A DNA stretch of 44,365 nt, from NCBI RefSeq assembly GCF_002258785.1, contig NZ_NOYI01000031.1, positions 1-44,365 of the forward strand. The letters run 5' to 3'. The notes under the pieces are model-generated. The model was not told the DNA's origin. It ran no database searches and was given only the letters and a program-made list of their open reading frames with translations. The stretch comes from Rhodococcus sp. 06-235-1A (GTDB taxonomy: Bacteria; Actinomycetota; Actinomycetes; Mycobacteriales; Mycobacteriaceae). This document shows, one piece after another, positions 6,661-14,277 of this stretch. Position numbers and translations under genes: made by a program. Positions within the stretch are counted from its first letter, which is position 1. Each line of letters opens with the position of its first letter.

Positions 6661-7257
6661 ATGACACCGCTACGCGCAGTCCCCACACCCGGCGACGACG
6701 CAGGCCAGGCGCACGCGGACCTCGCACCCGTCGAGCACGTCCTGCAGGTCCTCGCGGACGAAGTCGGCTACAACCCCGCCACCGACCCCGAAGCACTGCT
6801 GCTGTGCGCGCTGATGTGGAGCAACAACACCGGGGGAGTGTCCACCGAAGACCACCGCGTCGCGACCATCCTGACCGCCGACGACTTCGACAATCCCGCC
6901 TACCGGCGCATGTTCACCGTCATCGCCGACCTCATCACCGGAAGCCAGCCGTACGACCCGGCCAGCGTCACCGCCGCCCTCATGCGATCCGGAGCCGACG
7001 GAGCCAAAGACTCAGCCCTGCGACGACGCCTCAACGAAGTCATCACCACCGGAGCCGACGGACTGGCCGTCGCCCACTACGCCGGCATCGTCCTGTCCCA
7101 GAGCTACCGCCGCAGCATTCACACCGCCGGCCAAGCGATCATGCAGGGCGCCGAAGAACTGCCCGAGGAAGACCTGTTCGAGCAGATGCTCGACTACGGA
7201 CGCCGCCAGCGAGCAGCGTTCAACCGGCTCAACGCTTTTCGGCAGCCCCGCCCATGA
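6661..7257 (+). CDS. DnaB N-terminal-domain-only protein (198 aa)
   Basis: Residues about 22-125 match the N-terminal domain of replicative DnaB helicases: an initial helix HVLQVLADEVGY, then EALLLCALMW, the DDFDNPAYRRMF stretch (the usual 'F...H..iF' helix), and a helical region ending in AVAHYAGIVLSQSYRRS, the start of the linker helix. There is no P-loop or RecA domain; the protein stops where the helicase motor would begin. Such free N-domains could modulate or load host DnaB, since this domain mediates ring assembly and primase contact. It overlaps the following methylase gene by four bases. The family call is from pattern recognition; the function is inference. Confidence 0.65.
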   Translation: MTPLRAVPTPGDDAGQAHADLAPVEHVLQVLADEVGYNPATDPEALLLCALMWSNNTGGVSTEDHRVATILTADDFDNPAYRRMFTVIADLITGSQPYDPASVTAALMRSGADGAKDSALRRRLNEVITTGADGLAVAHYAGIVLSQSYRRSIHTAGQAIMQGAEELPEEDLFEQMLDYGRRQRAAFNRLNAFRQPRP

Positions 7258-8237
7258 CGATCGCCAGCCCGCCGCTACGGCCCCCGATGGTCTACTAAGG
7301 CGGCAAGACGCGACTGGCACCGTCCATCGCCGCGGCACTGCCCGAGCACGTGCACTACGTCGAACCGTACGCAGGATCACTGGCCGTCCTGCTCGCCAAG
7401 CAACCGAGCCGACTCGAAACGGTCAACGACCTCGACGGCGACATCGTGCACTTCTGGAAGATGCTGCGCGATCGCCCCCACGATCTCGCCCGCGCCTGCG
7501 CCCTCACCCCGCACTCACGTACCGAACGATCCGCAGCACTGCACCGACGCGGACCTCTCGACGACATCGAACGAGCACGCCGGATCTGGGTATGTCTGAC
7601 CGAAGGGCGCACCGGCACCCTGCGCAACACCGGGTGGCGGCACGACACCGCCGACACCCCCACCACCTCGATGCCCCGACGGCTCGACGCCTACGTCGCC
7701 CGCATCGAAGCATCCGCGCAACGCCTGCGGCAGGTCTCTCTCGAGCACCGCGCCGCCGTCGACGTCATCGACGCCTACGGCACCGGTCGACGCACGCTCA
7801 TCTACGCCGATCCGCCCTACGTCGGCGGAATCCGCGCGCGGAACTACCGAACCGAAATGGCGAGTACGGCAAAGCATCACGAACTTGCCGAACACGTGCG
7901 CGCCTGCAACGCCACCGTGGTGGTGTCCGGCTACGCGTGCGATCTGTACGACCGCGAGCTCTACCCCGACTGGTACCGCACCGAACTGGCCTCCCACACC
8001 AGCCAAGGCGGAACCTGGAAGGCGCGCACCGAAGTGCTGTGGTCCAACCGTCCACTCCGCACCCCGCCCGTTACGTGTAACGAAACGCAGCCCGTCACCG
8101 CCGAATGTAACGAAACTCGGTGCGCTGCTCTCGACTGCAGGATGGTGCTCACTCAACCCGTCACCGGACGACGTCGACGGTTCTGTTCGACCTCCTGCAG
8201 AGTCCGCTCCCATCGAGCCATCGCCGCGAACGACTGA
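7254..8237 (+). pseudogene. Dam-type DNA adenine methylase interrupted by in-frame TAA
   Basis: A D12-class N6-adenine methylase. It starts at ATG 7254, overlapping the preceding stop. After 14 codons (ending ...PPMVY) the frame meets TAA at 7296-7298, directly followed by GGKTRLA, the family's N-terminal SAM-binding motif, normally written YGGK. The TAA is where a second Tyr codon (TAC) would be expected, so one base change explains it. Downstream, the frame stays open to 8237 with YVEPYAGS, the catalytic DPPYVGG and VVSGYACDLYD. The C-terminus has a likely zinc site (Cys pairs ending FCSTSCR). A restart at GTG 7350 would give 295 residues but lose GGK. Either a recent nonsense mutation, readthrough of TAA followed by G, or a sequencing error. 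If read through, it would be 327 residues. Confidence 0.8.
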
Positions 8238-8282
8238 GCACTTCGCCGGGGACCCTGAGGGCAAACAGAAGCCTTCCGAACG

Positions 8283-8324
8283 CCGAAGCCCCACACAGTC
8301 CAATGTGCGCCTGTGGGGCTTCGG
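8283..8324. terminator. Bidirectional terminator hairpin
   Basis: CCGAAGCCCCACA (8283-8295) pairs perfectly with TGTGGGGCTTCGG (8312-8324) around a 16-base loop. It lies between the end of the methylase frame and the tail of the convergent gene that ends at 8348, the expected place for a two-way terminator. Confidence 0.75.
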
Positions 8325-8347
8325 TGCGTGAGGAACGGGCGTGGCAG

Positions 8348-8683
8348 TCACGCTCGGTGGTAGGTCCGCAAAAGCTGCGCGACAGAGAGTGCGGTGATCG
8401 GATGGTCGAGGCGCGACGCGACGGACTCGACGAACTCGAGGTCCGACGAATCCTCGATCGCCTCGAGCAGATTCAGAGACGCGGCATCGGCGAAATTCGG
8501 GCCCGACAGTCCGTTGATGATCGAGAGCAAGTCGGCGAACCGCGCCGCATTGGACGGGCGGATGCTGGCATGCATCATCTCGAACGCGGCCACCGCTTCG
8601 GGGGAACACAGTTCAGTGAGGACTGCCAGTTCCAGACTGTCGATCTCAGACAGTGCGGCGGTGGAGGATTCGGATGAACTCAT
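8348..8683 (-). CDS. Hypothetical helical protein (111 aa)
   Basis: Not recognised. The product is acidic, starting with a Ser-rich segment and continuing as Leu/Ala-rich helices, with no Cys, membrane segment or signal peptide. AAGGA lies just upstream of the ATG at 8683. Its start overlaps the end of the upstream gene by four bases, so the pair is translationally coupled and probably works together. A strong hairpin terminates the unit downstream. Confidence 0.6.
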   Translation of the reverse strand: MSSSESSTAALSEIDSLELAVLTELCSPEAVAAFEMMHASIRPSNAARFADLLSIINGLSGPNFADAASLNLLEAIEDSSDLEFVESVASRLDHPITALSVAQLLRTYHRA

Positions 8684-9045
8684 GGTGTGGGTCCTTCGGT
8701 CGATACGTCACCGGTGGCCGGCGGCGCAGGGTGGACAAGATGCAATGGGGATACCGCGTGTCCGCTGGCCAGATCCAGCTGTATCCGCGCGGCCATGCGG
8801 TGTTGGTGTGCGAGGTAGGTCAGCAGCTCGGAGACGAGCAGTGCAGCACCGGCAGGGCCGCCGTACTGCTGAGCCCACTGTTCACCATCACGATCGGGGG
8901 AATGCAACAGTCGGTTCGGATCACTGAGAACCTCCTCGAGGATCTCCGCAGTGACACCGCACGCCCGAAACCGCTCGACAATTTCGGGGATCTCCTCGGA
9001 CGTGCGGTGGCCCAGCAGCCCGACATACCAGCCGACCTCGATCAC
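8680..9045 (-). CDS. Hypothetical protein (121 aa)
   Basis: Not recognised. The start is a GTG at 9045; an in-frame stop lies a few codons upstream, so the start cannot be much earlier. The middle (about residues 15-85) is predicted helical with the phrase LVSELLTYLAHQHRMAARI, and the C-terminus is Pro-rich and probably disordered. It overlaps the following gene by ATGA and begins 51 bases after the stop of the 312-residue protein, so the three minus-strand genes 10034 to 8348 look like one operon. Confidence 0.6.
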   Translation of the reverse strand: MIEVGWYVGLLGHRTSEEIPEIVERFRACGVTAEILEEVLSDPNRLLHSPDRDGEQWAQQYGGPAGAALLVSELLTYLAHQHRMAARIQLDLASGHAVSPLHLVHPAPPATGDVSTEGPTP

Positions 9046-9095
9046 GTCGCTGCGCTCGGATCATCGATCATGCGCCTCAGCAGGCCCGTCATCGC

Positions 9096-10034
9096 TCACC
9101 GTCCGAGATCGTGTGCAGCGCGCGGTTGAGCGGATTGCACCGGTGAGGCCGCTTCGCGTGGGTGACTCGGCTGGCGATTGAGCACTGCCCGCAACGAGGG
9201 AGGAGTCGACGGTGCGGCGGGTTCGCCGGCAACTGGCGCGCGTGACCGACCCAGCGCCGCCGGGTCGTCCATCGGCGCGATGTCCGGACGTGGCTCGAAC
9301 GACTGCATTCGCTTCTGCAGATCGTCCAGTTCGCCACTGAGCGCGGAGACATGGTCGCGGTCTCGCACCGTGTCCAGGGTTGCGATGTTCGCCCGAAGCG
9401 AGGCGATGCGATGACGCCGCTCGACTGCCTCACGCTCGTGCGCTGCGATCGGTGCCGCATGGCTGACGGTCAGTGTTTGGCTCCCGGGATCTGCGGTGAC
9501 CGAACCGCCGACCCGTTCGGCGATCGCGGTGGCAATGCGCGTTGCGTCCGCTGTCGAGTACACCCCGACCACGGTCCGCGAATCGGGAATCGGCTCCGGA
9601 CGGGTCGACTGCACTCGGACCTCACTCACGTCCTGGGCGGTAGGAGAAGCGTCGATCCGTGAGGGTGCCGAGTCGGCGAATCGAGCGATCACCTCGGCTA
9701 CTGCGGCCGGGGCCGGCACCTGCGCCTTGCGCACACCCGCCGCGTACCCGGGTTCGCTGCTGAGCATCACCGCCAATTCGTTGGGTGTCCCGGTGAAGGG
9801 GAGCTCGGTGTGTGCACCGTCGCGCGCCCGAACGCTGACCGTGGCGGCGATACGGTCGATTTCCCTGCCGGCGGAGAGCATCGCGGCTTGGCTGACGGCG
9901 AAGGACGCAGCCGCTGTCCGCGACTGGAACTCGGCGCGAGCGAACACATGTCCGGGATCGTTGTGCTGATCGAGGGTCGCGACCTCGACCGTGATCAATT
10001 CGGAGCGGGTAGGGCGATTTCGTGGAGAAGTCAT
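9096..10034 (-). CDS. Hypothetical protein with PSLR-x2-LNRQ C-terminal tail (312 aa)
   Basis: Not recognised as a family. The start at 10034 is set by AAGGA upstream and by the loss of globular character further out. Residues about 1-90 form a mixed alpha/beta region, about 150-200 another, and about 205-255 a helix with heptad character (ending SGELDDLQKRMQSF). The C-terminal 40 residues are disordered-looking and contain PSLRAVLNRQ, closely matching PSLRSMLNRQ near the end of the giant methylase-helicase coded at 20892-28112, followed in both by basic residues and a final G-x-R or L-E-R. A shared tail on two proteins of a conjugative element suggests a common secretion or docking signal; this is inference. 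Confidence 0.65.
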   Translation of the reverse strand: MTSPRNRPTRSELITVEVATLDQHNDPGHVFARAEFQSRTAAASFAVSQAAMLSAGREIDRIAATVSVRARDGAHTELPFTGTPNELAVMLSSEPGYAAGVRKAQVPAPAAVAEVIARFADSAPSRIDASPTAQDVSEVRVQSTRPEPIPDSRTVVGVYSTADATRIATAIAERVGGSVTADPGSQTLTVSHAAPIAAHEREAVERRHRIASLRANIATLDTVRDRDHVSALSGELDDLQKRMQSFEPRPDIAPMDDPAALGRSRAPVAGEPAAPSTPPSLRAVLNRQPSHPREAASPVQSAQPRAAHDLGR

Positions 10035-10110
10035 GAGGAGTGATCCTTTGTCGTCGTGCGCGCGTGTTCTCCCGAAGACGGCACGCGCGGAAGAAGTGCG
10101 AAAGTGTGTT

Positions 10111-10143
10111 GGTTCAGCCGGCGTCGACACGCCGGTTGGAACC
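10111..10143. promoter_or_regulatory. Large inverted repeat in divergent gap
   Basis: Inner arms CCGGCGT (10118-10124) and ACGCCGG (10129-10135) enclose CGAC. Outer arms GGTTC (10111-10115) and GAACC (10139-10143) extend the hairpin with two or three unpaired bases per side. It lies midway between the minus-strand gene starting at 10034 and the plus-strand gene starting at 10222, as expected for an operator controlling one or both. Confidence 0.5.
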
Positions 10144-10221
10144 GAGCGCGCGGAAACCTGTCGGTGGCGTGGTGTCTACTGGCCGCCACACGGGGCGACC
10201 CCCAGAACGAGAAGTGAGGTA

Positions 10222-10434
10222 ATGATCGTGGTGATCGCGATAGTGGTCGGCATCGTCATCGTCGTTGCGGTGTTGCGCGCCGGCGTCACCGACGACGGCG
10301 GCTGGCGATTCGCACCGATGCGCGCCACGGGCATGGTGTTCGGAATGGGCTTCCGACTCGTGGCCGTGGTGGTCGGGATCCTGTTCGCCATGGCCGTGGC
10401 CGTCGTGGCCAGTGCTTTCAGCAGCCCACTGTGA
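10222..10434 (+). CDS. Small two-TM membrane protein (70 aa)
   Basis: An unrecognised, strongly hydrophobic protein. Membrane segments lie at about residues 2-20 and 43-65, joined by a short loop with Asp, Trp and Arg. AGTGAGG immediately before the ATG serves as ribosome site; the longer upstream extension crosses the large inverted repeat and has no globular character. It is a lone plus-strand gene between minus-strand genes. Small proteins of this shape occur as holin-like, toxin-like or exclusion proteins; the sequence alone does not decide. Confidence 0.55.
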   Translation: MIVVIAIVVGIVIVVAVLRAGVTDDGGWRFAPMRATGMVFGMGFRLVAVVVGILFAMAVAVVASAFSSPL

Positions 10435-10454
10435 CCTCGCGCCCGGCCCCTGTG

Positions 10455-10976
10455 TCAGAACAGCGTGGGAGTACCGCTCTCCAATAGAGCTGCCTGTACC
10501 GCTGCGTCGTCCCAACCCGTGCGGACCGCGGCACGTAGCCGACGCGATCGAGCCGCACGCGCGGCTCGATCCGGCCCGTACCAAAGCCCGGGTTGGCGAC
10601 GTCCACCGCCGCGTCCCTTCGCGGCCATGTCTCGCAGATTCTGCGACTGGTTCCCGTCGACGACGTGAAGCGGCTGTTGCTGCGCCTCGTCGAGCGTGAC
10701 CCGAACGCAGATCGGGTTGTCGCACATGTGCAAGGCGTTCACCGTGTCGTCGATCGACCCACCGAGTTCGATCGCAAGCGCGTAGCGGTGCGGGCGAACC
10801 ACCCGCTGCCGTCCATCGCGTGCAACCCAGAATCGGCCGTACCCGTCGTCGGCAATGGCTCCGATCCAGATCGCACACGAGGACCGATGCGGCCCGTGCA
10901 CGATGTAGCTGCGGAACCGAGCTCGTTCGTCGGCGTCGCCCACTGCTAGCGGTCTCGGCACGAACTCCCCACCCAC
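10455..10976 (-). CDS. HNH (HNH_3-type) endonuclease (173 aa)
   Basis: A His-Me-finger nuclease of the phage/plasmid HNH_3 type. The family pattern is visible in order: CAIWIGAIADDGYGRFW (about residues 34-50), PHRYALAIELGG with the first His at 63, ALHMCDNPIC (about 81-90, second His at 83 and the usual CDNPxC), then HVVDGNQSQNLRDM with His 104 and Asn 113. All expected catalytic and structural residues are present, although the Asn-Pro-x-His segment after CDNPIC is replaced by a longer VRVTLDEAQQQPLH. The start is GTG at 10976; GTG codons a few residues later are alternatives. Standalone HNH_3 genes often behave as homing or nicking endonucleases; here it is an insert-like gene between small accessory genes. 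Confidence 0.8.
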   Translation of the reverse strand: MGGEFVPRPLAVGDADERARFRSYIVHGPHRSSCAIWIGAIADDGYGRFWVARDGRQRVVRPHRYALAIELGGSIDDTVNALHMCDNPICVRVTLDEAQQQPLHVVDGNQSQNLRDMAAKGRGGGRRQPGLWYGPDRAARAARSRRLRAAVRTGWDDAAVQAALLESGTPTLF

Positions 10977-11088
10977 CTAACGCTTCCCGGCCGTTCGGCC
11001 TGTCGTGGACACGACGACCGCTGTGCGCCAACGACTTCTCGCCGCGAGCACGGCCCGCTGTCGAGGATCTCATGACCCGTCGCCCGCG

Positions 11089-11628
11089 CTATCCGGTGTA
11101 GGCCAGTGACTGTACGTCGGGAGCGTTGCCGGTGTGCCCGTGTTCGTTCTGCAGCTGGTGTTCCGGGGGAGTCGTACCCGGTTCGGTGGAGCCTTGTTCA
11201 CCGGCGTTGGTCGACGCGGCGTCTTCGCTGGCGTTCAGGCTGATCCGAGGGCGCTTCGGTGTGGTGCTCGCACTGCGTTTGCGCGACTCCGACGTCTTAC
11301 CGCCGGCGGCGGCAGCGATGACCGACGTCGGCACGGTGAGCCCGATGTCGCGGAGCTCGGCTGCAGTCCACCCGCCCGTCAGCGCTTCTTTCATGGCGGT
11401 GTGGACGGCCTTCTTGCTGGCCTCGACCGATTTCGTTGCTGCGCGTTTGGTGGCTTCGGCGGCTTTGATCGCGGCGTCGGCTTCGGCTCGTTGCTTGGCG
11501 GCGTTCTCCTCGGCGGTGCCGACTGCTTGCTGGGCAGTGACGATGGCTTCGGCCAAGGCGACACGTCCGCGAACGGCAGCCTCGGCTGCGGCGTAGATGG
11601 CGTCTGTGTTGATGGGGGTGGCACTCAT
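11089..11628 (-). CDS. Ala-rich helical protein with basic C-terminus (179 aa)
   Basis: Residues about 8-90 form an almost continuous Ala/Glu/Lys-rich helix likely to be a coiled coil. It is followed by TGGWTAAELRDIGLTVP (about 93-109), a small HTH- or SAP-like motif, then a basic patch (KTSESRKR...PKRPR) and a disordered Ser/Thr/Gly-rich tail. The arrangement recalls small nucleoid-associated or histone-like plasmid proteins that use a Lys/Arg-rich segment to hold DNA. The start at 11628 is chosen for the AAAGG at suitable distance and because the upstream extension lacks helical repeat character. DNA binding is inferred from composition only. Confidence 0.6.
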   Translation of the reverse strand: MSATPINTDAIYAAAEAAVRGRVALAEAIVTAQQAVGTAEENAAKQRAEADAAIKAAEATKRAATKSVEASKKAVHTAMKEALTGGWTAAELRDIGLTVPTSVIAAAAGGKTSESRKRSASTTPKRPRISLNASEDAASTNAGEQGSTEPGTTPPEHQLQNEHGHTGNAPDVQSLAYTG

Positions 11629-11900
11629 GAGTTGCGGGCCTTTCAAGTCGCCCGAACCGTCGGCAACATCGGCGCGACGAGTTCGGTGGGTACACGAATC
11701 GGCGCTTGAAGGATCGACCCGCAACGGCATCCTCAGCGCCGCCGAGTCTACCCGGTCAAGGCCGCACACACACGAGTCGAACGACGGCATTCCTCCACGA
11801 TCGAGGACAACGGAGCGCCGCACCGATATAGCGAGGTGCGCGACGGCAGGTAGCTACTCTCGCGGGTGCACCGTTGTTCGAGATCGGAAGGCCCCTGTAG

Positions 11901-13148
11901 ATGACGCGCACAGACGAGACGTGGTTCCGCCTCCGAGAGTGGACGCAAGGCCAGACTCCATCGGAACGCCTCGCGGCGCACGTCCTCGACGCGGAGGGGT
12001 ACGAGAACATCGACCCCTCACACCCGCTCGGCGGCAAGGACGGCGGCAAAGACGCCGTCGCCACCAAGGATGGAAAGAGCTGGATCATGGGTGTGTACTT
12101 CCCCAGAGGGCAGCAGACGTTCACCACGATCAAGAAGAAGTTCACCGACGATCTGACTGGTGCAAAGACGCACTCACCGTATGGCTTCGTCTTCGTCACC
12201 AACCAGGAGCTGACCTTGGGTGAACGAGCGGACCTGGAAGATCTCGGAGACGGAACCGCGGTTGAGCTCTACCACCTCGAGCGAATGACGGGTGTCATCG
12301 ATCGGCCCAAGATGGCGCAGATCCGCAAGCAGTACCTCGACATCGAGGCCGGCCCACCGCCCATCGACGTATCACTGTCCATCGACGGCGCTGCCCGCTA
12401 CTTCTCCAATGGCGACGCTGCGCGAGCGCACTTCACTTCCGCGGTCGGTGACAACGAGAGAAAGCAATTCGCCGAGGCCGACGAGGCTGCGCGAAAGGCA
12501 TCGCCGTTCGGTGTCTCGCCCCACCTCTCGAGCTTGTTGGGAATCGACAGCGACTCACAGAGAGCAGACCTCAACAACCGTCTAAATCAGTGGTCCGAGG
12601 AAGTGCGAGAAGGCTGGGCCGACAGCGAGCAGTACCTGGCCGCAATCACGTGGCCGGGCATGCGACTGCGTCTACGAAACATTGAGAAGGTTTTTCTCAA
12701 CGACGTTCAGGTCATCATCACGATCAAGGGCACGCAAGGTCTCGACTGGGAGGAGCGCGACGCCTTCGAGTTCAGCGAGTTCATCCCCCCCGTCTCGCCA
12801 CCCGGAGAGCCATTGTTCGACTCCTTTCTTCGACCCCCGGTGATGGACTACAGCAAAGGCTTGCAACTTGCAGGCGCGCCCCTCGAGTGGGAGAACGTCG
12901 ACGACGAGACGGTCGTCATCACAATCGATCTGCAACACCTCCGCCCCGACCAGACATGGACCAGCGACGACGAACTGCTGATCCTGCACGCGATCGATCA
13001 CACCGCGTCCTCTCTGACCGCTGAGTGGACCGTGACCGCGCAAACCTACGGCGAGTCCTACAGCGGAGAGCCCATCGAGATTCCGGTTCAGGCCGAGACC
13101 ATCGGTGAAAGCTACCGAGCGGCGGTCGCACAGTCCGATCAGACCTGA
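11901..13148 (+). CDS. Restriction-endonuclease-like protein, possible defence gene (415 aa)
   Basis: Residues about 18-145 resemble the N-terminal Mrr-like, PD-(D/E)XK-fold domain found on actinobacterial defence NTPases: helix SERLAAHVLDAEGYENI, the acidic loop GGKDGGKD (about 44-51), the strand SWIMGVYFPRGQ, then a helix and FVFVTNQELTLGER. The Asp residues are present, but a clean E-x-K after them is not, so catalysis may be altered or lost. The rest, about 150-415, is unrecognised, probably mostly beta in its last 170 residues, and contains no P-loop. GGAAGG at 11885-11890 supports the start. It stands alone between divergent and convergent genes. A single-gene antiphage or anti-plasmid effector is possible. 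Confidence 0.6.
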   Translation: MTRTDETWFRLREWTQGQTPSERLAAHVLDAEGYENIDPSHPLGGKDGGKDAVATKDGKSWIMGVYFPRGQQTFTTIKKKFTDDLTGAKTHSPYGFVFVTNQELTLGERADLEDLGDGTAVELYHLERMTGVIDRPKMAQIRKQYLDIEAGPPPIDVSLSIDGAARYFSNGDAARAHFTSAVGDNERKQFAEADEAARKASPFGVSPHLSSLLGIDSDSQRADLNNRLNQWSEEVREGWADSEQYLAAITWPGMRLRLRNIEKVFLNDVQVIITIKGTQGLDWEERDAFEFSEFIPPVSPPGEPLFDSFLRPPVMDYSKGLQLAGAPLEWENVDDETVVITIDLQHLRPDQTWTSDDELLILHAIDHTASSLTAEWTVTAQTYGESYSGEPIEIPVQAETIGESYRAAVAQSDQT

Positions 13149-13176
13149 CCGTCCACGTGCTCTCGTGCCGGGCAAC

Positions 13177-13830
13177 CTAACGTCTCTGGGTTTCGCGGCG
13201 ACGTTGCCTCGCGACCCGCATGCGGTGTGAGGGGTGCGTGTGCGACGGCCAGACGGTCGAACGAGGACCGTTGGCGGCGTACACGGCCAAGCACGCCGCA
13301 ACACCGTCACTGCCGAACAGACGCGCCGCGACACCGTCCGCGTAGTACTCACGCGGCCAGCTCATCACCATGAGCGAGACCACGATGGCAACACCCATCG
13401 ACGCAATGAACAAGGGGAACCACACCGAGCCGGCCAACCCGCCGTTGGCATCGCGCGTCGACGATACGAACGCGGCGGCGCAGCCACCGAGCAGGATCAC
13501 CACCAGAACGACGTACGCCACGTAGTAGAGCCGGCGGGCGCGACGAAGCTTGGTCAAGTCCTCGCGGTGCCCCAGTTCGTGGGCCAGCAATGCCGACGAC
13601 GGCAACGACCGCGGATCCGGCTCTGCACTGATCCACCCGTCCGTGACACCCAACGTGTCGGTGCCGTGGTGATAGCGAGCACCCATACCCAACGGACCGG
13701 GCAGGAACTCCACGGCCGGGGGAGTGGACTGACCGAGTAGCGCCGCAAGCTCACCGACACGAGCCACCCACACCTCGCGTTGCTCGGCAGTCGTCGCCGA
13801 CTGCGGCACCGGCCGACGCACGGACCTCAC
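13177..13830 (-). CDS. M48-like membrane metallopeptidase (217 aa)
   Basis: A zinc metallopeptidase of the M48/HtpX-like kind. The HExxH motif is HELGH at residues 84-88, and the third zinc ligand is in EYYADGVAA (Glu161, with Asp165), both as expected for the family. Two hydrophobic segments (about 101-123 and 136-157) lie between them, so the active site would face the cytoplasm at the membrane. The THPSHRMRVARQ ending matches the usual C-terminus of M48 enzymes. It starts with GTG at 13830, overlapping the stop of the small upstream gene by four bases (GTGA), so the two form a unit. A short regulator coupled to a metallopeptidase recalls ImmA/ImmR-type pairs, but the folds differ and the link is only suggestive. 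Confidence 0.78.
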   Translation of the reverse strand: MRSVRRPVPQSATTAEQREVWVARVGELAALLGQSTPPAVEFLPGPLGMGARYHHGTDTLGVTDGWISAEPDPRSLPSSALLAHELGHREDLTKLRRARRLYYVAYVVLVVILLGGCAAAFVSSTRDANGGLAGSVWFPLFIASMGVAIVVSLMVMSWPREYYADGVAARLFGSDGVAACLAVYAANGPRSTVWPSHTHPSHRMRVARQRRRETQRR

Positions 13831-14114
13831 CCGCCCCCGCGCTCGGTGCCATCGGCAGCCACACGCGAGACCAAGGCCCGCGCCGACTCGGCATCCAGGC
13901 CCACCATCTCCGCCGCCACGTCCAGGCCACCGACATGGGACTGCAACTCGATCAACGCCGCCACCATCGCCCGCTCCGCCGCGACCACTTGAGCGTGCGC
14001 TGCCAGAAACGATGCCACCGCCGGACGCGCCGACACGGCCGCATCGGCCACTTTCGCCGCCGCCGCCGCGCGGAGCTGAGTCCGTGTGGAAATCCGATCA
14101 CCCGACCTACTCAC
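13827..14114 (-). CDS. Small helical, HTH-like protein coupled to metallopeptidase (95 aa)
   Basis: An Ala-rich, all-helical protein. Residues about 55-90, including HVGGLDVAAEMVGLDAESARALVSR (quoted here in two parts: HVGGLDVAAEMVGLD and AESARALVSR), have the rhythm of a helix-turn-helix, though not a textbook match. The start is GTG at 14114, transcribed away from the relaxase, so the 150 bases between them are a shared control region. Its stop overlaps the start of the metallopeptidase gene. It may be a regulator, or the substrate of the peptidase; neither is shown. Confidence 0.5.
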   Translation of the reverse strand: MSRSGDRISTRTQLRAAAAAKVADAAVSARPAVASFLAAHAQVVAAERAMVAALIELQSHVGGLDVAAEMVGLDAESARALVSRVAADGTERGGG

Positions 14115-14231
14115 CGCAGTCCCAACTCCAACCCAGACCTCGTCACGGCCTCACAGGCCCCCGCCAGCGCAGCCGTTCTCCTCGCCACACCATTTCACCT
14201 CACGAACCCAAGATCAAGCCCTACAGACCTC

Positions 14232-14277
14232 TTGCATTAAGGATAACGAAACGATAACAGCAGCTATGATCTTTTTC
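14232..14277 (+). promoter_or_regulatory. Relaxase promoter, leaderless layout
   Basis: TATGAT at 14265-14270 is an excellent -10 box, and seven bases further lies GTG 14278, so the mRNA would start at the start codon. The -35 position (14242-14247, GATAAC) is weak; TTGCAT at 14232-14237 is a better hexamer but spaced too far from it. Two copies of GATAAC (14242-14247 and 14253-14258) are 11 bases apart, about one helical turn, and could be regulator half-sites. The surrounding AT-rich gap between divergent genes is also a candidate location for the transfer origin. Confidence 0.5.

Noticed and set aside
9042..9092. 16-codon ORF between the 312- and 121-residue genes on the minus strand
   Set aside because: It fits neatly (ATG two bases after the previous stop, GTGA overlap with the next start) but is too short and has no clear ribosome site; it may only be a reinitiation spacer.
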